DNA of 64,000 bases from an uncultured Collinsella sp. (GCA_902497065.1 CABVDH010000004.1:1-64000), one strand, 5' to 3'. Counted from the stretch's first letter, positions 7,836 to 15,814 are shown. A program made the numbers and translations. Notes: generated by a model not told the origin, from the sequence alone.

Positions 7836-8819
7836 TTAGTAGGAAAGCTTCCACATGTAGCGACGCATGGTCAGCGGGTGCTGACGGGCCTCGGCGATCT
7901 GGTTGCCGTACTCGCGCATAACGGCGAGGTGCAGCAGCGGGTTGAAGTAGGTGACGACGCTCGCGGGCACGGCGTCGGCCAGGCCGTAGTCCTTGGAGTC
8001 GATCAGAGCGACCTTGGCGCCCATGCGCTCAAGGAAGGTGAGGGCGCGGGCGTCCATCGGACGGGTAGCGCCATCGGACATGAAGAAGACGTAGGGCTTA
8101 CCCTCGGTGGAAACCTCGAACGGGCCGTGGAAGTACTCGCCGGTGTTGTAGGCGGCGGCGTCGATCCACTGCATCTCGGTGAACAGGAAGGCGGCGTGAG
8201 AATAAGCCATCTTCTCGGAGGCACCGGAAGCCATGAAGTAGATCATCTTGTCGTCCTTGAAGTCCTCGGCGAACTTCTTGGCGAGCTTCTTGCAGTGCTG
8301 AGCGGCGTTCTCGCAGAGATCGAAGACGTTGGTGAGGCCGGTGATCATGTCCTCGTAGTGGTCATAGCCCTCGGTCTGCTGAAGGATCTCGACAGCAAGA
8401 GCGATGGCATAGCCGGGCTTCTCGCACTTGGCAGCGTAGTTGGCGTGGAAGCCGTGAACGATGACATGGTCGGCGTCGACGGTCAGAGCGGAGCCAGCCT
8501 TGTTGGTGAGGGAGACGACCGGGCAGTTGTGCTTCTTGGCGGTCTTGTTAGCCTCGACGGTCTCGGGCGTGGAGCCACCGAGGGAGCAGGTGATCACGAA
8601 GGTGTGCTCGTTGACCCAGGAAGGCGTGTCATAGTTGAACTCGTTAGCGGTGAAGATCTGAACGTTCAGCTTGTCCGTGTTGTTGGCCAGGAAGTACTTG
8701 GCGGGGTACAGGTCGGACATGGAAGCACCGCAGCCGACGAAGGCGACACTGTGGATCTCGTGGTTGGACAGGACGTCAGCGACGATCTGCTTAGGGAGGT
8801 TAAGGTCGATCTCGTACAT
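7836..8819 (-). CDS. SIS-domain sugar isomerase/deglycase (FrlB-like), paralogue 2
   Basis: Protein of 327 residues with two SIS lobes. The first holds FVGCGASMSDLYPAKYF and CSLGGSTPETV; the second holds MASGASEKMAYSHAAF and NTGEYFHGPFE. It is the closest match in the window to an FrlB-type deglycase partner of a PTS: it lies directly downstream of genes for IID, IIC and IIAB, and a terminator follows it. The inferred role is cleavage or isomerisation of the phosphorylated amino-sugar or Amadori product imported by that PTS. The start at 8819 is chosen because AAAGGA stands 9 bases before it; an ATG three codons upstream overlaps that site. A 198-base gap with two hairpins separates it from the IID gene. 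Confidence 0.83.
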   Translation of the reverse strand: MYEIDLNLPKQIVADVLSNHEIHSVAFVGCGASMSDLYPAKYFLANNTDKLNVQIFTANEFNYDTPSWVNEHTFVITCSLGGSTPETVEANKTAKKHNCPVVSLTNKAGSALTVDADHVIVHGFHANYAAKCEKPGYAIALAVEILQQTEGYDHYEDMITGLTNVFDLCENAAQHCKKLAKKFAEDFKDDKMIYFMASGASEKMAYSHAAFLFTEMQWIDAAAYNTGEYFHGPFEVSTEGKPYVFFMSDGATRPMDARALTFLERMGAKVALIDSKDYGLADAVPASVVTYFNPLLHLAVMREYGNQIAEARQHPLTMRRYMWKLSY

Positions 8820-8909
8820 CTGACACATTCCTTTCGATTTTTGCGGCGCCACATTGCCGAGCGCTCGCAGGGTTACCGTGGTTTGGACCGAGTCGCCGGC
8901 CCGTTGAGG

Positions 8910-8940
8910 ATGTGTCAAAGGAACTGTCCCTTTGACACAT
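8910..8940. repeat. Short palindrome with GTCCC core
   Basis: Arms ATGTGTCAAAGG and CCTTTGACACAT (12 bp) around a 7-base loop. The GTCCC core relates it in style to the other intergenic repeats of the window. It sits in the leader of the SIS gene 7836-8819. Confidence 0.55.
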
Positions 8941-8951
8941 TTAGGGATGGA

Positions 8952-8984
8952 AGCCTGCCTGGGGTATGGGATGTCAGGCAGGCT
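8952..8984. other. Hairpin between IID and SIS genes
   Basis: AGCCTGCCT pairs with AGGCAGGCT (9 bp) across a 15-base loop. It lies 33 bases after the IID stop. There is no U-run on the minus side, so it may be a processing or stability element rather than a terminator. Confidence 0.4.
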
Positions 8985-9017
8985 CCCCGGGGAAAGCGAT
9001 TAGACGCTTGGTCGCGA

Positions 9018-9851
9018 CTAGGCCAGGATGCCGGCCGCGGAGAGGGCGATGCCGCCCACGATGGCGATCACGAGAAGCCAACCGGTGTTGACGTTCTTCT
9101 TGATGAGCCAGTACATAAGGCCGGTGAGGCCGAGGGAGATCATCTGGGGCATCATGCCATCCAGGATGTCTTGGATCACGACGGTGCCGTCAGCGAACTG
9201 CAGCGGGGTAGTGGCGCCGATCAGCGTGGCGATCATGCCGCCCACGGACATAAGACCCACGATGCCGCAGACATACATGAGCTTCTCCATGAGGTCGCCG
9301 CCCTGAAGCTTGCTCAGGTACTCGTGGCCGCCCTGATAGCCCATCTTGGCTGCGAACCAAGTGATCAGCACAGAGGGGACGATGGAGATGAGCATGGCCA
9401 GGATCGGGCCCATGATGGAGCCCTGCTGAGCCAGCTGAACGCCCAGACCAAAGGCGATAACGCGGATGGTGCCCTGGAAGAAGGAGTCACCGATGCCGGA
9501 AAGCGGACCCATGAGGGAGGTCTTGACCGCGTTGATCGAATCGGGATCGAAGTTCTCGGGGTCCTTGGCGTACTCCTCCTCCATGGAGGCGGAGAGGCCC
9601 AGGATGAAAGCGCTCGTCTGCGGGGTGCAGTTGTAGAACGCCATGTGACGGTGGTAAGCCTCTTTCTTAGCAGCGAGCTGCTTGGGGTCGGACTCGTCCG
9701 GATAGAGGCGATCGAGCGTGGGAACCATGCCGTAGAGGAAGCCCATGTTCATCTGACGCTCGTAGTTCCAAGAGGCCTGGATGGCCCAGGAGCGCCAGAA
9801 GAACTGGCTGACCTTCTTGTTCAGGGACACGTCCTTGGTTGCGGTTGCCAT
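9018..9851 (-). CDS. PTS mannose/fructose/sorbose-family component IID
   Basis: Protein of 277 residues, the IID membrane subunit of a mannose-class phosphotransferase system, which forms the sugar channel with IIC. Family marks are the N-terminal FFWRSWAIQASWNYERQM region, the stretch YNCTPQTSAFILGLSASMEE, and hydrophobic segments toward the C-terminus (about residues 130-275). ATG at 9851 follows AGGAGG with an 8-base gap; an upstream start would run through the end of the IIC gene. IIC ends 13 bases upstream, and IIAB precedes IIC, so IIAB-IIC-IID form one minus-strand operon with the SIS gene after them. The imported sugar is not known; the SIS partner suggests an amino-sugar or glycated amino acid. 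Confidence 0.92.
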   Translation of the reverse strand: MATATKDVSLNKKVSQFFWRSWAIQASWNYERQMNMGFLYGMVPTLDRLYPDESDPKQLAAKKEAYHRHMAFYNCTPQTSAFILGLSASMEEEYAKDPENFDPDSINAVKTSLMGPLSGIGDSFFQGTIRVIAFGLGVQLAQQGSIMGPILAMLISIVPSVLITWFAAKMGYQGGHEYLSKLQGGDLMEKLMYVCGIVGLMSVGGMIATLIGATTPLQFADGTVVIQDILDGMMPQMISLGLTGLMYWLIKKNVNTGWLLVIAIVGGIALSAAGILA

Positions 9852-9864
9852 AGTGTGTTCCTCC

Positions 9865-10659
9865 TTAGTCTTCGTCGTCTTCGAGCGGATCGTAGTCGGA
9901 ATCGACACCGGCAGCTGCATGGGAACCGTTGAACTTGAAGCCCATGAAGACGACAGCCAGGCACACACCGATCAGAGCGACCGCGATGACGGACAGGTTG
10001 AGGTAAGCGGCGAGCAGGAAACCGATGAACAGGAACGGAGTCATACCCTTCTTGATCATCATGGTGAGCAGCAGGGCCAAGCCGTAGGCGGTCATGATCT
10101 TGGTCGAAACGTTAAGACCGGTGGACAGCCACTCGGGAACCATGTTGACGATGGCCTGAACCAGGTCGGTGCCAACAAAGACGGCGAGGAAGATCGGCAG
10201 GAAGTACATGACGGCGTACAGACCGGAGCCGACGCAGATGTGCATGCGGTAGGCGGTCTTGAACTTTCCGTTATCGATCGCGCTATCTGCCACATGGGTG
10301 AGGGCGGCGATGATGGAACGGAACACGATGCCGAGGAGCTGACCCAGGACGGCGACCGGGATGGCGATCGTCATGGCGGTCTCGGCGGAAGCATCGGTCA
10401 GGCACGCAAAGGCAGCGGCCACGATGCCGCCCAGGACCATATCGGGCGGAACGGCGGCACCGACCTGCACCAGGCCCATGGACACGAGCTCGACGGCGGC
10501 ACCGACGGCAAGGCCGGTGGGCACATCGCCCAGCAGCAGACCGACGAGCGTAGCGCCAACGAGGGGCTGCTCGAAGTTAAGACGACCGAGCAGGCGGGAG
10601 TCCCACATGCAGAACACGCCGACGAGGCCGACGAGCACCGCACTGATGAACGTATTCAT
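9865..10659 (-). CDS. PTS mannose/fructose/sorbose-family component IIC
   Basis: Protein of 264 residues, the polytopic IIC subunit of a mannose-class PTS. Seven or eight hydrophobic segments span almost the whole chain; the N-terminal LLGRLNFEQPLVGATLVGLLLGD and the motif GAAVELVSMGLVQVGAAVPPD are typical of the family and line the sugar path. The C-terminus is acidic (DSDYDPLEDDED). ATG follows AAAGGAGAAGGGT. It lies between IIAB (36 bases upstream) and IID (13 bases downstream) in the same operon. Confidence 0.93.
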   Translation of the reverse strand: MNTFISAVLVGLVGVFCMWDSRLLGRLNFEQPLVGATLVGLLLGDVPTGLAVGAAVELVSMGLVQVGAAVPPDMVLGGIVAAAFACLTDASAETAMTIAIPVAVLGQLLGIVFRSIIAALTHVADSAIDNGKFKTAYRMHICVGSGLYAVMYFLPIFLAVFVGTDLVQAIVNMVPEWLSTGLNVSTKIMTAYGLALLLTMMIKKGMTPFLFIGFLLAAYLNLSVIAVALIGVCLAVVFMGFKFNGSHAAAGVDSDYDPLEDDED

Positions 10660-10695
10660 ACCCTTCTCCTTTCAGTCAGGCAAAAGCCTGGTTGA

Positions 10696-11619
10696 TTACA
10701 GCTTGGCGTCGATGTCGACGCTCTGATACGTAGGGGTCTGCTGGACATAGAGCTTGATGCCCATGTCGAGCAGCTGGTTGACGTCGGCCTTCTGGGTGGC
10801 GTCGAGGAAGACGGAGCTGTCCTTGCCGCCGACCTGATCGGCGCCGTCGTGGTTGGCGGTGGCGCCCAGGTTGATGGCGTCGAGCTTGTAGCCCTGGCAG
10901 AACTGCAGCATCTCGGCAGTATTGCCAAAGACGAACATGACGCGCTCGCCGAGGGTGTTGAGCTTGTCCATCTTGGCGAGGGCACGCTCGACGGTGAAGA
11001 CGTTCAGGCGAACGCCCTGGGGCTTGGCCAGCTTAAGAGCGCCCTTCTTGATGTCATCGTTGGCAGCAGCGTTGTCGACGACGATGATGCGCTCGGCCTG
11101 AACCTTGGTGGTCCAGGTAAAGACGACCTGGCCGTGCAGCAGACGGTAATCAAGACGTGCGAGGACGATCTTGGCGGGACCGGAGCTGTGACGGGACGCC
11201 TTGGCCTTCTTGGCGGGAGCCGCGGCGGCCTCGACCGGTGCGTTGGGGTTGGTCAGACCGGTGCGGGCCTCATTGATGAGGGCCGCGAGCTCGGCGCCCT
11301 TGACGGGGACGGGGCTCATAGCGAGCGTAAGCGCCAGCGGGATGTTGAAACCGCTGACAACCGTGAACTTCGTGCCGTTCTTGGAAAGCTCGACCATGTT
11401 GTTGTTGACCGAGCTGCCGAGCATATCGGTCAGCACATAGACGGTGTCGTCCGCGTTGAACGTGGCGATCATGGCGTCCACCTTATTGGTGATGGGCTCC
11501 TTGTCGTCACGAGCAAGCGACACGACGTGGACGTTCGACACGTCGCCGAGAACCATCTCGAGCGTGTCTTTGGCGCCTGCGGCCAGGCCGCCATGAGATG
11601 CGAGAATGATCTGATTCAT
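10696..11619 (-). CDS. PTS mannose-family fused IIA-IIB component
   Basis: Fused energy-coupling subunit of 307 residues. The IIA domain (about 1-125) begins with IILASHGGLAAG, in which His9 is the expected phosphorylation site taking phosphate from HPr. An Ala/Pro/Lys-rich linker (about 128-150) leads to the IIB domain (about 152-305), whose site is the His in RLDYRLLHGQVVFTW. IIB normally has R(I/V)D(D/S)RL(I/L)HGQV, so the Tyr here is a small variation. ATG follows AAAGGAGGAGGCAAG. It is the first gene of the IIAB-IIC-IID-SIS operon. The upstream region 11640-11700 is AT-rich and carries a TATAACG motif. Confidence 0.93.
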   Translation of the reverse strand: MNQIILASHGGLAAGAKDTLEMVLGDVSNVHVVSLARDDKEPITNKVDAMIATFNADDTVYVLTDMLGSSVNNNMVELSKNGTKFTVVSGFNIPLALTLAMSPVPVKGAELAALINEARTGLTNPNAPVEAAAAPAKKAKASRHSSGPAKIVLARLDYRLLHGQVVFTWTTKVQAERIIVVDNAAANDDIKKGALKLAKPQGVRLNVFTVERALAKMDKLNTLGERVMFVFGNTAEMLQFCQGYKLDAINLGATANHDGADQVGGKDSSVFLDATQKADVNQLLDMGIKLYVQQTPTYQSVDIDAKL

Positions 11620-11647
11620 CTTGCCTCCTCCTTTTCGTTATGGTCAT

Positions 11648-11657
11648 TATAACGTCT
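11648..11657. promoter_or_regulatory. Candidate operator motif upstream of the PTS operon
   Basis: TATAACGTCT, 29 bases before the IIAB start, matches 5508-5518 and the reverse of 12932-12941. TATACGTT follows directly. The GntR paralogues are the candidate binders. Confidence 0.3.
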
Positions 11658-11802
11658 TATACGTTGCGGATATTGCTAATTAGTATAAAGACCGCTCGCG
11701 GGTGAAAATCGACCGTTGACGGGTTTAACGTACTTGAAACGTTGGGGCTGGGTTGGCCGGCGCTAGCTGGATAACCCCAGGTCAGACCCTGCGCGCAATC
11801 CC

Positions 11803-12885
11803 CTATCGCACGAAGTACCAGGGGCTTTCCTGCACGGTGGGCTCCAGCGCGATGCCGGTGCGTTCCTTAAACAGATCCATGTCCTGCGATTTCTCCGTCC
11901 ACCACGCATTGGGCTTAAAGGTCATGCTCTCAACGACATGACCGACAAACACACTGTTGCGCAGCCTGGAGAAGTCGGTGTTCATAATCAGGATGGACGC
12001 GAGCACCAGCACAATGCCCAGGACCTTGATCGCGCCGGCGGGCTCGGCATAGACACCAATGCCCACCAGTACGGTGACGACCGTCTCGAATGACATTACG
12101 ACGGGAACTTTCGACGTCTCGAGCCCCATGGACAGACCCTGCATATATAAGATGTAGGCCACGGCTGTGGGGATGAGTCCAAAGCCAAGGAACAACAGCA
12201 GCAGCTGTGGCGACATTGCCGCGGTGACATCCGGCCACGGAGCCGCGATAGCTGCCATAACCGCACCGCCAAAAACAAAGCCCCAAAACGTGACAGCCAG
12301 CGGGTGGACCGTCTTGGTTGCTATTCGGCTAAACACCGCGAGCGACGCACCACAAAGGCCTGCAATCACGCCCGACGTGACGCCCCAAACCGAAAAATGA
12401 AAACCGGAAAGGTCGCCATTGGTCACCGCAAGCACGCAGCCAACGATGTTAAAGACAATGGCAACGAGCTTGTTAGGGGTCACGTCCTCGCGATAAAGCA
12501 CGCGGCCGAGCGCGACGCCAAACACCGGCGAGGTGTAGAGCAGCACCGAGGCCGTGGACATGCCCACCTCGCCCATGCACTCGTAATAGCAGGTGTTAGC
12601 GGCGGCCAAACCGACGATACCGACAAGTGCGCAGGGAACAAGCTCTTTAGGGCTTGCCTTGAACAGGGCCAGCGGACCCTGAGCCACGGTAGACCCCTCA
12701 CCCGGACGGCAGCCCATAAACATCAGAACCGGCGCCAAGATAAGCGCTCCGACCAACAAGCGAAAGGCCGCCATGCTCTGGGACGAAACGCCCATGGCCG
12801 CAATGCCGTTTACAAAGATTCCGATGCTGCCCCACATAAGCGCGGCGATCAGCACCAGCACATAGCCCAGATTGCTTTTCTTCAA
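11803..12885 (-). CDS. EamA/DMT family transporter
   Basis: Protein of 360 residues with ten hydrophobic segments in two EamA repeats (about 4-150 and 165-300), the build of drug/metabolite superfamily exporters. The second half has the typical QGLSMGLETSKVPVVMSFETVV stretch. A non-membrane tail of about 55 residues (with FKPNAWWTEKSQDMDLF) follows the last helix and is not usual for the family. The start is taken as TTG at 12885 because GAGGAGG stands 5 bases before it; a GTG 12 codons upstream has no such site. It is monocistronic between the PTS operon and a SIS gene. The substrate is unknown; sugars, amino acids or nucleosides are possible. Confidence 0.85.
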   Translation of the reverse strand: MKKSNLGYVLVLIAALMWGSIGIFVNGIAAMGVSSQSMAAFRLLVGALILAPVLMFMGCRPGEGSTVAQGPLALFKASPKELVPCALVGIVGLAAANTCYYECMGEVGMSTASVLLYTSPVFGVALGRVLYREDVTPNKLVAIVFNIVGCVLAVTNGDLSGFHFSVWGVTSGVIAGLCGASLAVFSRIATKTVHPLAVTFWGFVFGGAVMAAIAAPWPDVTAAMSPQLLLLFLGFGLIPTAVAYILYMQGLSMGLETSKVPVVMSFETVVTVLVGIGVYAEPAGAIKVLGIVLVLASILIMNTDFSRLRNSVFVGHVVESMTFKPNAWWTEKSQDMDLFKERTGIALEPTVQESPWYFVR

Positions 12886-12931
12886 CGCAGCCTCCTCGGT
12901 ATTGTTTCCAATATGTTTCACACTACGTTAT

Positions 12932-12941
12932 AGTCGTTATA
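12932..12941. promoter_or_regulatory. Candidate operator motif upstream of the EamA transporter (inverted)
   Basis: AGTCGTTATA is the reverse complement of TATAACGACT. An overlapping TACGTTATA (12924-12932) gives a second half-site. See 5508 and 11648. Confidence 0.25.
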
Positions 12942-12999
12942 TACATTTTTCAAGACACAAATCGGCGAGCGGAAAAATCTGCTCTACCGCTACAACCCA

Positions 13000-13096
13000 T
13001 TGGTGCAAAGGGGTCAGGTTCATATGCGCCAACTTGGTGCAAAGTAACCTGTCCCCAATGACTAGGACTGTCCCCAAGTGCCGAACGTCTCCAAGT
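13000..13096. repeat. Short GTCCC-type repeats 3' of the SIS gene
   Basis: Two GGTGCAAAG units (13001-13009 and 13034-13042), then CCTGTCCCCAATGACTAGGA (half of the palindrome found at 43637 and 50842), then TGTCCCCAAGTGCCG and CGTCTCCAAGTGCCG in tandem. No coding frame is convincing in the 12886-13282 gap, which holds only these repeats and the palindrome at 13144. Confidence 0.6.
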
Positions 13097-13143
13097 GCCG
13101 CATCTGGGCCAAGGCGACGCCGATGCTTTGGCAACGCCAGCGA

Positions 13144-13242
13144 AAACCCACCTGAGCGAGCAAGGTGCCTTGAAGCGAAGCGGCATTGACCTTCTGGTCA
13201 TGCCGCTGAAGCTGAAAGGCAGATTGCCGCTCAGGTGGGTTT
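13144..13242. repeat. Large nested palindrome 3' of SIS paralogue 3
   Basis: Outer arms AAACCCACCTGAGCG (13144-13158) and CGCTCAGGTGGGTTT (13228-13242) are perfect over 15 bp. Within, GCAA/TTGC, GCCTT/AAGGC and AGCGGCATTGACC/GGTCATGCCGCT pair in nested order. It is followed by TGCAGCGTCGAGCCGTTAC and a 12-bp hairpin ending at the SIS stop codon. Nearly the same TTTGCAGCGTCGA(C/G)CCGTTA tail follows the palindrome at 17935-18018. Confidence 0.7.
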
Positions 13243-13282
13243 GCAGCGTCGAGCCGTTACGGCGTTTGGTAAAACGCCGTAA

Positions 13283-14275
13283 CTAATAATCAAGCTTCCA
13301 CATGTAGCGGCGCGTCATGTAGTCCTTGTGAGTAACGGCAGAGAGTGCACGCATATACACGTTGTTGAGGATCGGGGCAAAGATCAGGTGGTTGAAGTAC
13401 TCGCTCACGCTGTCCTTGATGTCGTTGAGGCCGAGCTCCTTGGCGTCAAGCTGATAGACGCGCTCGCCACCGTACTGGTTGACGAAGCGGATGCCGCGCT
13501 CGTCGTTGCAGCGGCTGCGGCCGACGCTGATGAGCTGGAACAGCGAGGTACGCTTGTCCAGGATCTCGAAGGGACCGTGGAAGAAGTCGCAGGTGTTGAT
13601 GGTGCAGGAGTCAATCTGCAGCATCTCCTGCACGTTGCAGATGCTAAAGACGTAGGCGGCACCAAAGAGCGGACCCTGAGCCATGACGTTGATGCAGGGC
13701 TTGTCGGCGTTCTGCTCGGCCCACTTGGCAGCAAGCGGACGGGTGTACTCGACGGCCTTGCGATAGATGGGGTCGACCAAGTCGAACGCGGCCATAGCGG
13801 TCTCGTACTCGGCATAGCCCTCGGTCTGCTGCGTAAGCTCCATGGCGATCATGGTCACGACGGCGGAGTTGGTGCGGCCCATGCAGGACTCGTCGACGGC
13901 CAAGCTGTCGTACTGGATCTTGTAGTCGCAGACCTCGGTGAGGCCGGACTCGTCAACATAGATGGCGATGGTGCTGGCGCCGTGGTCCTTGGCGACCTGG
14001 GCGGCGACGATGGTCTCCTTGGTGCCGCGCATGGACACGACGACGGCCAGGGTGTTCTCGTTAACGTAGGCGGGGGTTGCGTGCACGAACTCGTTGCTGG
14101 TGTAGCTGGAGCTCACGACCTGCGTGGCCTCGTGCTCCATAAAGTACTGGGCAGGATAGTTGCCGCCGTTGGATCCGCCGGCGCCAATCCACACGACGCG
14201 CTTGATGCCGCCCTTGTCTGCCTTGTCAGCCAAAACCTGGGAGACGACATCCTTAACCTGTTCCTGAGTAGTCAT
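13283..14275 (-). CDS. SIS-domain sugar isomerase/deglycase (FrlB-like), paralogue 3
   Basis: Protein of 330 residues with two SIS lobes: WIGAGGSNGGNYPAQYF and VSMRGTKETIVA in the first, and the second-lobe mark CDFFHGPFEILD. The other paralogues have GEYFHGPFE, so the Glu-Tyr before FHGPFE has become Asp-Phe here. It lies divergent from the GntR gene at 14480, with repeated GCATACAAGTTA-type sites between them, so that regulator probably controls it. ATG follows AGAAAGGCTGATGCACG. No transporter is linked on its own transcript. A phosphorylated amino-sugar or Amadori product is the most likely substrate class; the precise one is unknown. Confidence 0.82.
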   Translation of the reverse strand: MTTQEQVKDVVSQVLADKADKGGIKRVVWIGAGGSNGGNYPAQYFMEHEATQVVSSSYTSNEFVHATPAYVNENTLAVVVSMRGTKETIVAAQVAKDHGASTIAIYVDESGLTEVCDYKIQYDSLAVDESCMGRTNSAVVTMIAMELTQQTEGYAEYETAMAAFDLVDPIYRKAVEYTRPLAAKWAEQNADKPCINVMAQGPLFGAAYVFSICNVQEMLQIDSCTINTCDFFHGPFEILDKRTSLFQLISVGRSRCNDERGIRFVNQYGGERVYQLDAKELGLNDIKDSVSEYFNHLIFAPILNNVYMRALSAVTHKDYMTRRYMWKLDY

Positions 14276-14313
14276 CGTGCATCAGCCTTTCTTCTCGTTT
14301 GATGCTCTCGATG

Positions 14314-14469
14314 GCATACAAGTTACATACATGTTTTGGTTATGTCGACTAGTTGTATGCTATATTTGACTTAGAAATTCTGCTGGTAAGGTTTTCGACT
14401 TCTCGTTACCAGCAGTTTTGTTGTTGTATTGAATACATGCTTGATTAGACTCGCATACAAGTTAGATAC
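14314..14469. promoter_or_regulatory. Repeated operator-like sites between divergent SIS and gntR genes
   Basis: GCATACAAGTTACATAC (14314-14330) and GCATACAAGTTAGATAC (14453-14469) differ at one base; TTGTATGC at 14353-14360 is an inverted half-site. The distal copy ends 10 bases before the gntR start and the proximal one lies about 40 bases before the SIS start. This fits autoregulation plus control of the divergent SIS gene by the GntR protein. Confidence 0.55.
14380..14426 (+). terminator. Terminator-like hairpin in the gntR leader (possible attenuator)
   Basis: CTGCTGGTAA (14380-14389) pairs perfectly with TTACCAGCAG (14406-14415), followed by TTTTGTTGTTG on the plus strand. It lies 54 bases upstream of the gntR ATG, so it would end transcripts entering gntR from further upstream, or act as an attenuator if the promoter lies before it. 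Confidence 0.5.
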
Positions 14470-14479
14470 AGGTTGACGC

Positions 14480-15202
14480 ATGAACGCTTCGTCTAAAAAG
14501 AAACTGGCCCAATACGAGCGCTTGGCGGGCATGCTGCGTGACCGCATCGCCGCCGGCGTCTACGCACGCGAGGACAAGCTGCCGTCCGAGATGGAACTCA
14601 TGGACGAATCGGGGCTGTCGCGCAGCACCGTGCGCCATGCCCTTAAGGTGCTCGTTGATGAGGGTCTGGTTCGAACCGAGCGCGGGCGCGGCGCCTTTGT
14701 GGCCGACACGCCGGCGCTCCACGAGAACAACCTGGTGTTTTCGAGCTATACGGCGCAGGTCCAGGGTCAGGGCATGAAGCCCACCACGCGCACGGTGGAC
14801 TCGGGCTTTACCAAGGCGGGCGGCAGCATAGCTAAGTTCTTTGATGCCGCCGTGGGCAGCAAGCTCGTCAAACTTGTCCGCCTGCGTTATCTGGACGATG
14901 CGCCGCTGTGCCTGGAGACCACCTATCTACCACCGAGCTTTGGGGCACTCATCGATCGCGATATCAACGGTTCGCTCTACGCCACGCTGCGCCAAGAATT
15001 CCATCGCGCGCCGGCGCAGGGGCACAAGACCTTTGAAGTGTGCTATGCCTCGCAAAACGAGGCGTTTTTGCTCAACGTTGAGCGCGGGCAGGCGCTGATC
15101 CTGATCACCGATTACGTCTACGACACCGACGGCCGCCCGCTCCATGTCTCCAAGCGCATCCAACGCACCGACCGCGCCAAATACACCGAGCCCATCGGCT
15201 AA
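14480..15202 (+). CDS. GntR family regulator with UTRA domain, paralogue 3
   Basis: Regulator of 240 residues: GntR winged helix at 10-80 (YERLAGMLRDRIAAGVY, then KLPSEMELMDESGLSRSTVRHALKVL) and UTRA effector domain at about 95-232. It is divergent from the SIS gene 13283-14275, with near-identical repeated sites in the shared promoter region, the standard layout of a local sugar-operon repressor. Compared with the other two GntR paralogues, its recognition helix differs (LSRSTVRHA rather than SRITVRRA), consistent with the different site sequence. The ribosome site before ATG is weak (AGGTTGACGC). The stop is immediately followed by a 33-bp palindromic repeat. Confidence 0.9.
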   Translation: MNASSKKKLAQYERLAGMLRDRIAAGVYAREDKLPSEMELMDESGLSRSTVRHALKVLVDEGLVRTERGRGAFVADTPALHENNLVFSSYTAQVQGQGMKPTTRTVDSGFTKAGGSIAKFFDAAVGSKLVKLVRLRYLDDAPLCLETTYLPPSFGALIDRDINGSLYATLRQEFHRAPAQGHKTFEVCYASQNEAFLLNVERGQALILITDYVYDTDGRPLHVSKRIQRTDRAKYTEPIG

Positions 15203-15235
15203 CTTGCCAAAATAAACCTGTCCCTAAATGGTAGG
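15203..15235. repeat. 33-bp palindromic intergenic repeat, copy 3 (inverted)
   Basis: Matches the reverse complement of the units at 5558 and 7692, with CCTGTCCCT in the loop. It begins at the base after the gntR stop and overlaps the last three codons and stop of the convergent acetyltransferase, so the repeat supplies that protein's C-terminus (PTI). Confidence 0.7.
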
Positions 15236-15814
15236 CTTGGGGAGGTCGGGGAACCAGGTTGGCTTGGGTTGGTTGGGCGTGCGCTCGGCTAGGACCAGCT
15301 CCATCCAACACATGTCGTACCAGCGGCCGAACTTTTGGGCGCAGCGGTCAAAGGCGCCCACCAGGCGATATCCCATATGGGCATGGAAATCCTGACTGTT
15401 GTGCGTCAGATACTCGTCGTCCTTGTCGTGCGGCACGGCGATGAGCGCGCACATGTTGGTGATGCCCATCGCAATCAAGCATTGCTTGAGAGCATCGTGC
15501 AGCTTGCGGCCCAGCCCGCCGTGGCGCACGTCGCGCGCCAGGTAGATCGACGTCTCGACCGACCAGTCATATGCCTCGCGGCTGTTGAGCGGACTCACAT
15601 AGGCATAGCCTACCGGACGCCCGTCCAACTCCATCACCAGATACGGATAGCGCTTGAGCGTACGCTCGATGCGCCCAGCGAACTCCTCAACGCTCGGCAC
15701 CTCGTATTCACAGGTAATCGCCGTCTGGCGCACATACGGCTCATAGATGGCAAGCAACGCCGGCGCGTCTTCGGGCGTCGCCAGGCGAATCGTCGGCTCG
15801 GACATCTCGGGCAT
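15224..15814 (-). CDS. GNAT family N-acetyltransferase
   Basis: Protein of 196 residues of the GNAT fold, closest in pattern to phosphinothricin/methionine-sulfoximine-type acetyltransferases: IRLATPEDAPALLAIYEPYV at the N-terminus, the acetyl-CoA loop region RDVRHGGLGRKLHDAL, and the C-terminal NSQDFHAHMGYRLVGAF. The acceptor is not known and may be a small amine. The start at 15814 follows GGGAGGGG; frames further upstream run into the terminator of the next gene. The last residues derive from an inserted 33-bp repeat, so the natural C-terminus may have been altered. It is monocistronic and convergent with gntR. Confidence 0.86.
   Translation of the reverse strand: MPEMSEPTIRLATPEDAPALLAIYEPYVRQTAITCEYEVPSVEEFAGRIERTLKRYPYLVMELDGRPVGYAYVSPLNSREAYDWSVETSIYLARDVRHGGLGRKLHDALKQCLIAMGITNMCALIAVPHDKDDEYLTHNSQDFHAHMGYRLVGAFDRCAQKFGRWYDMCWMELVLAERTPNQPKPTWFPDLPKPTI

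Noticed and set aside
7878..10695. Long plus-strand frames opposite the SIS and PTS genes
   Set aside because: The minus strand encodes intact PTS subunits with ribosome sites; the plus translations are Gly/Asp/His-rich shadows.
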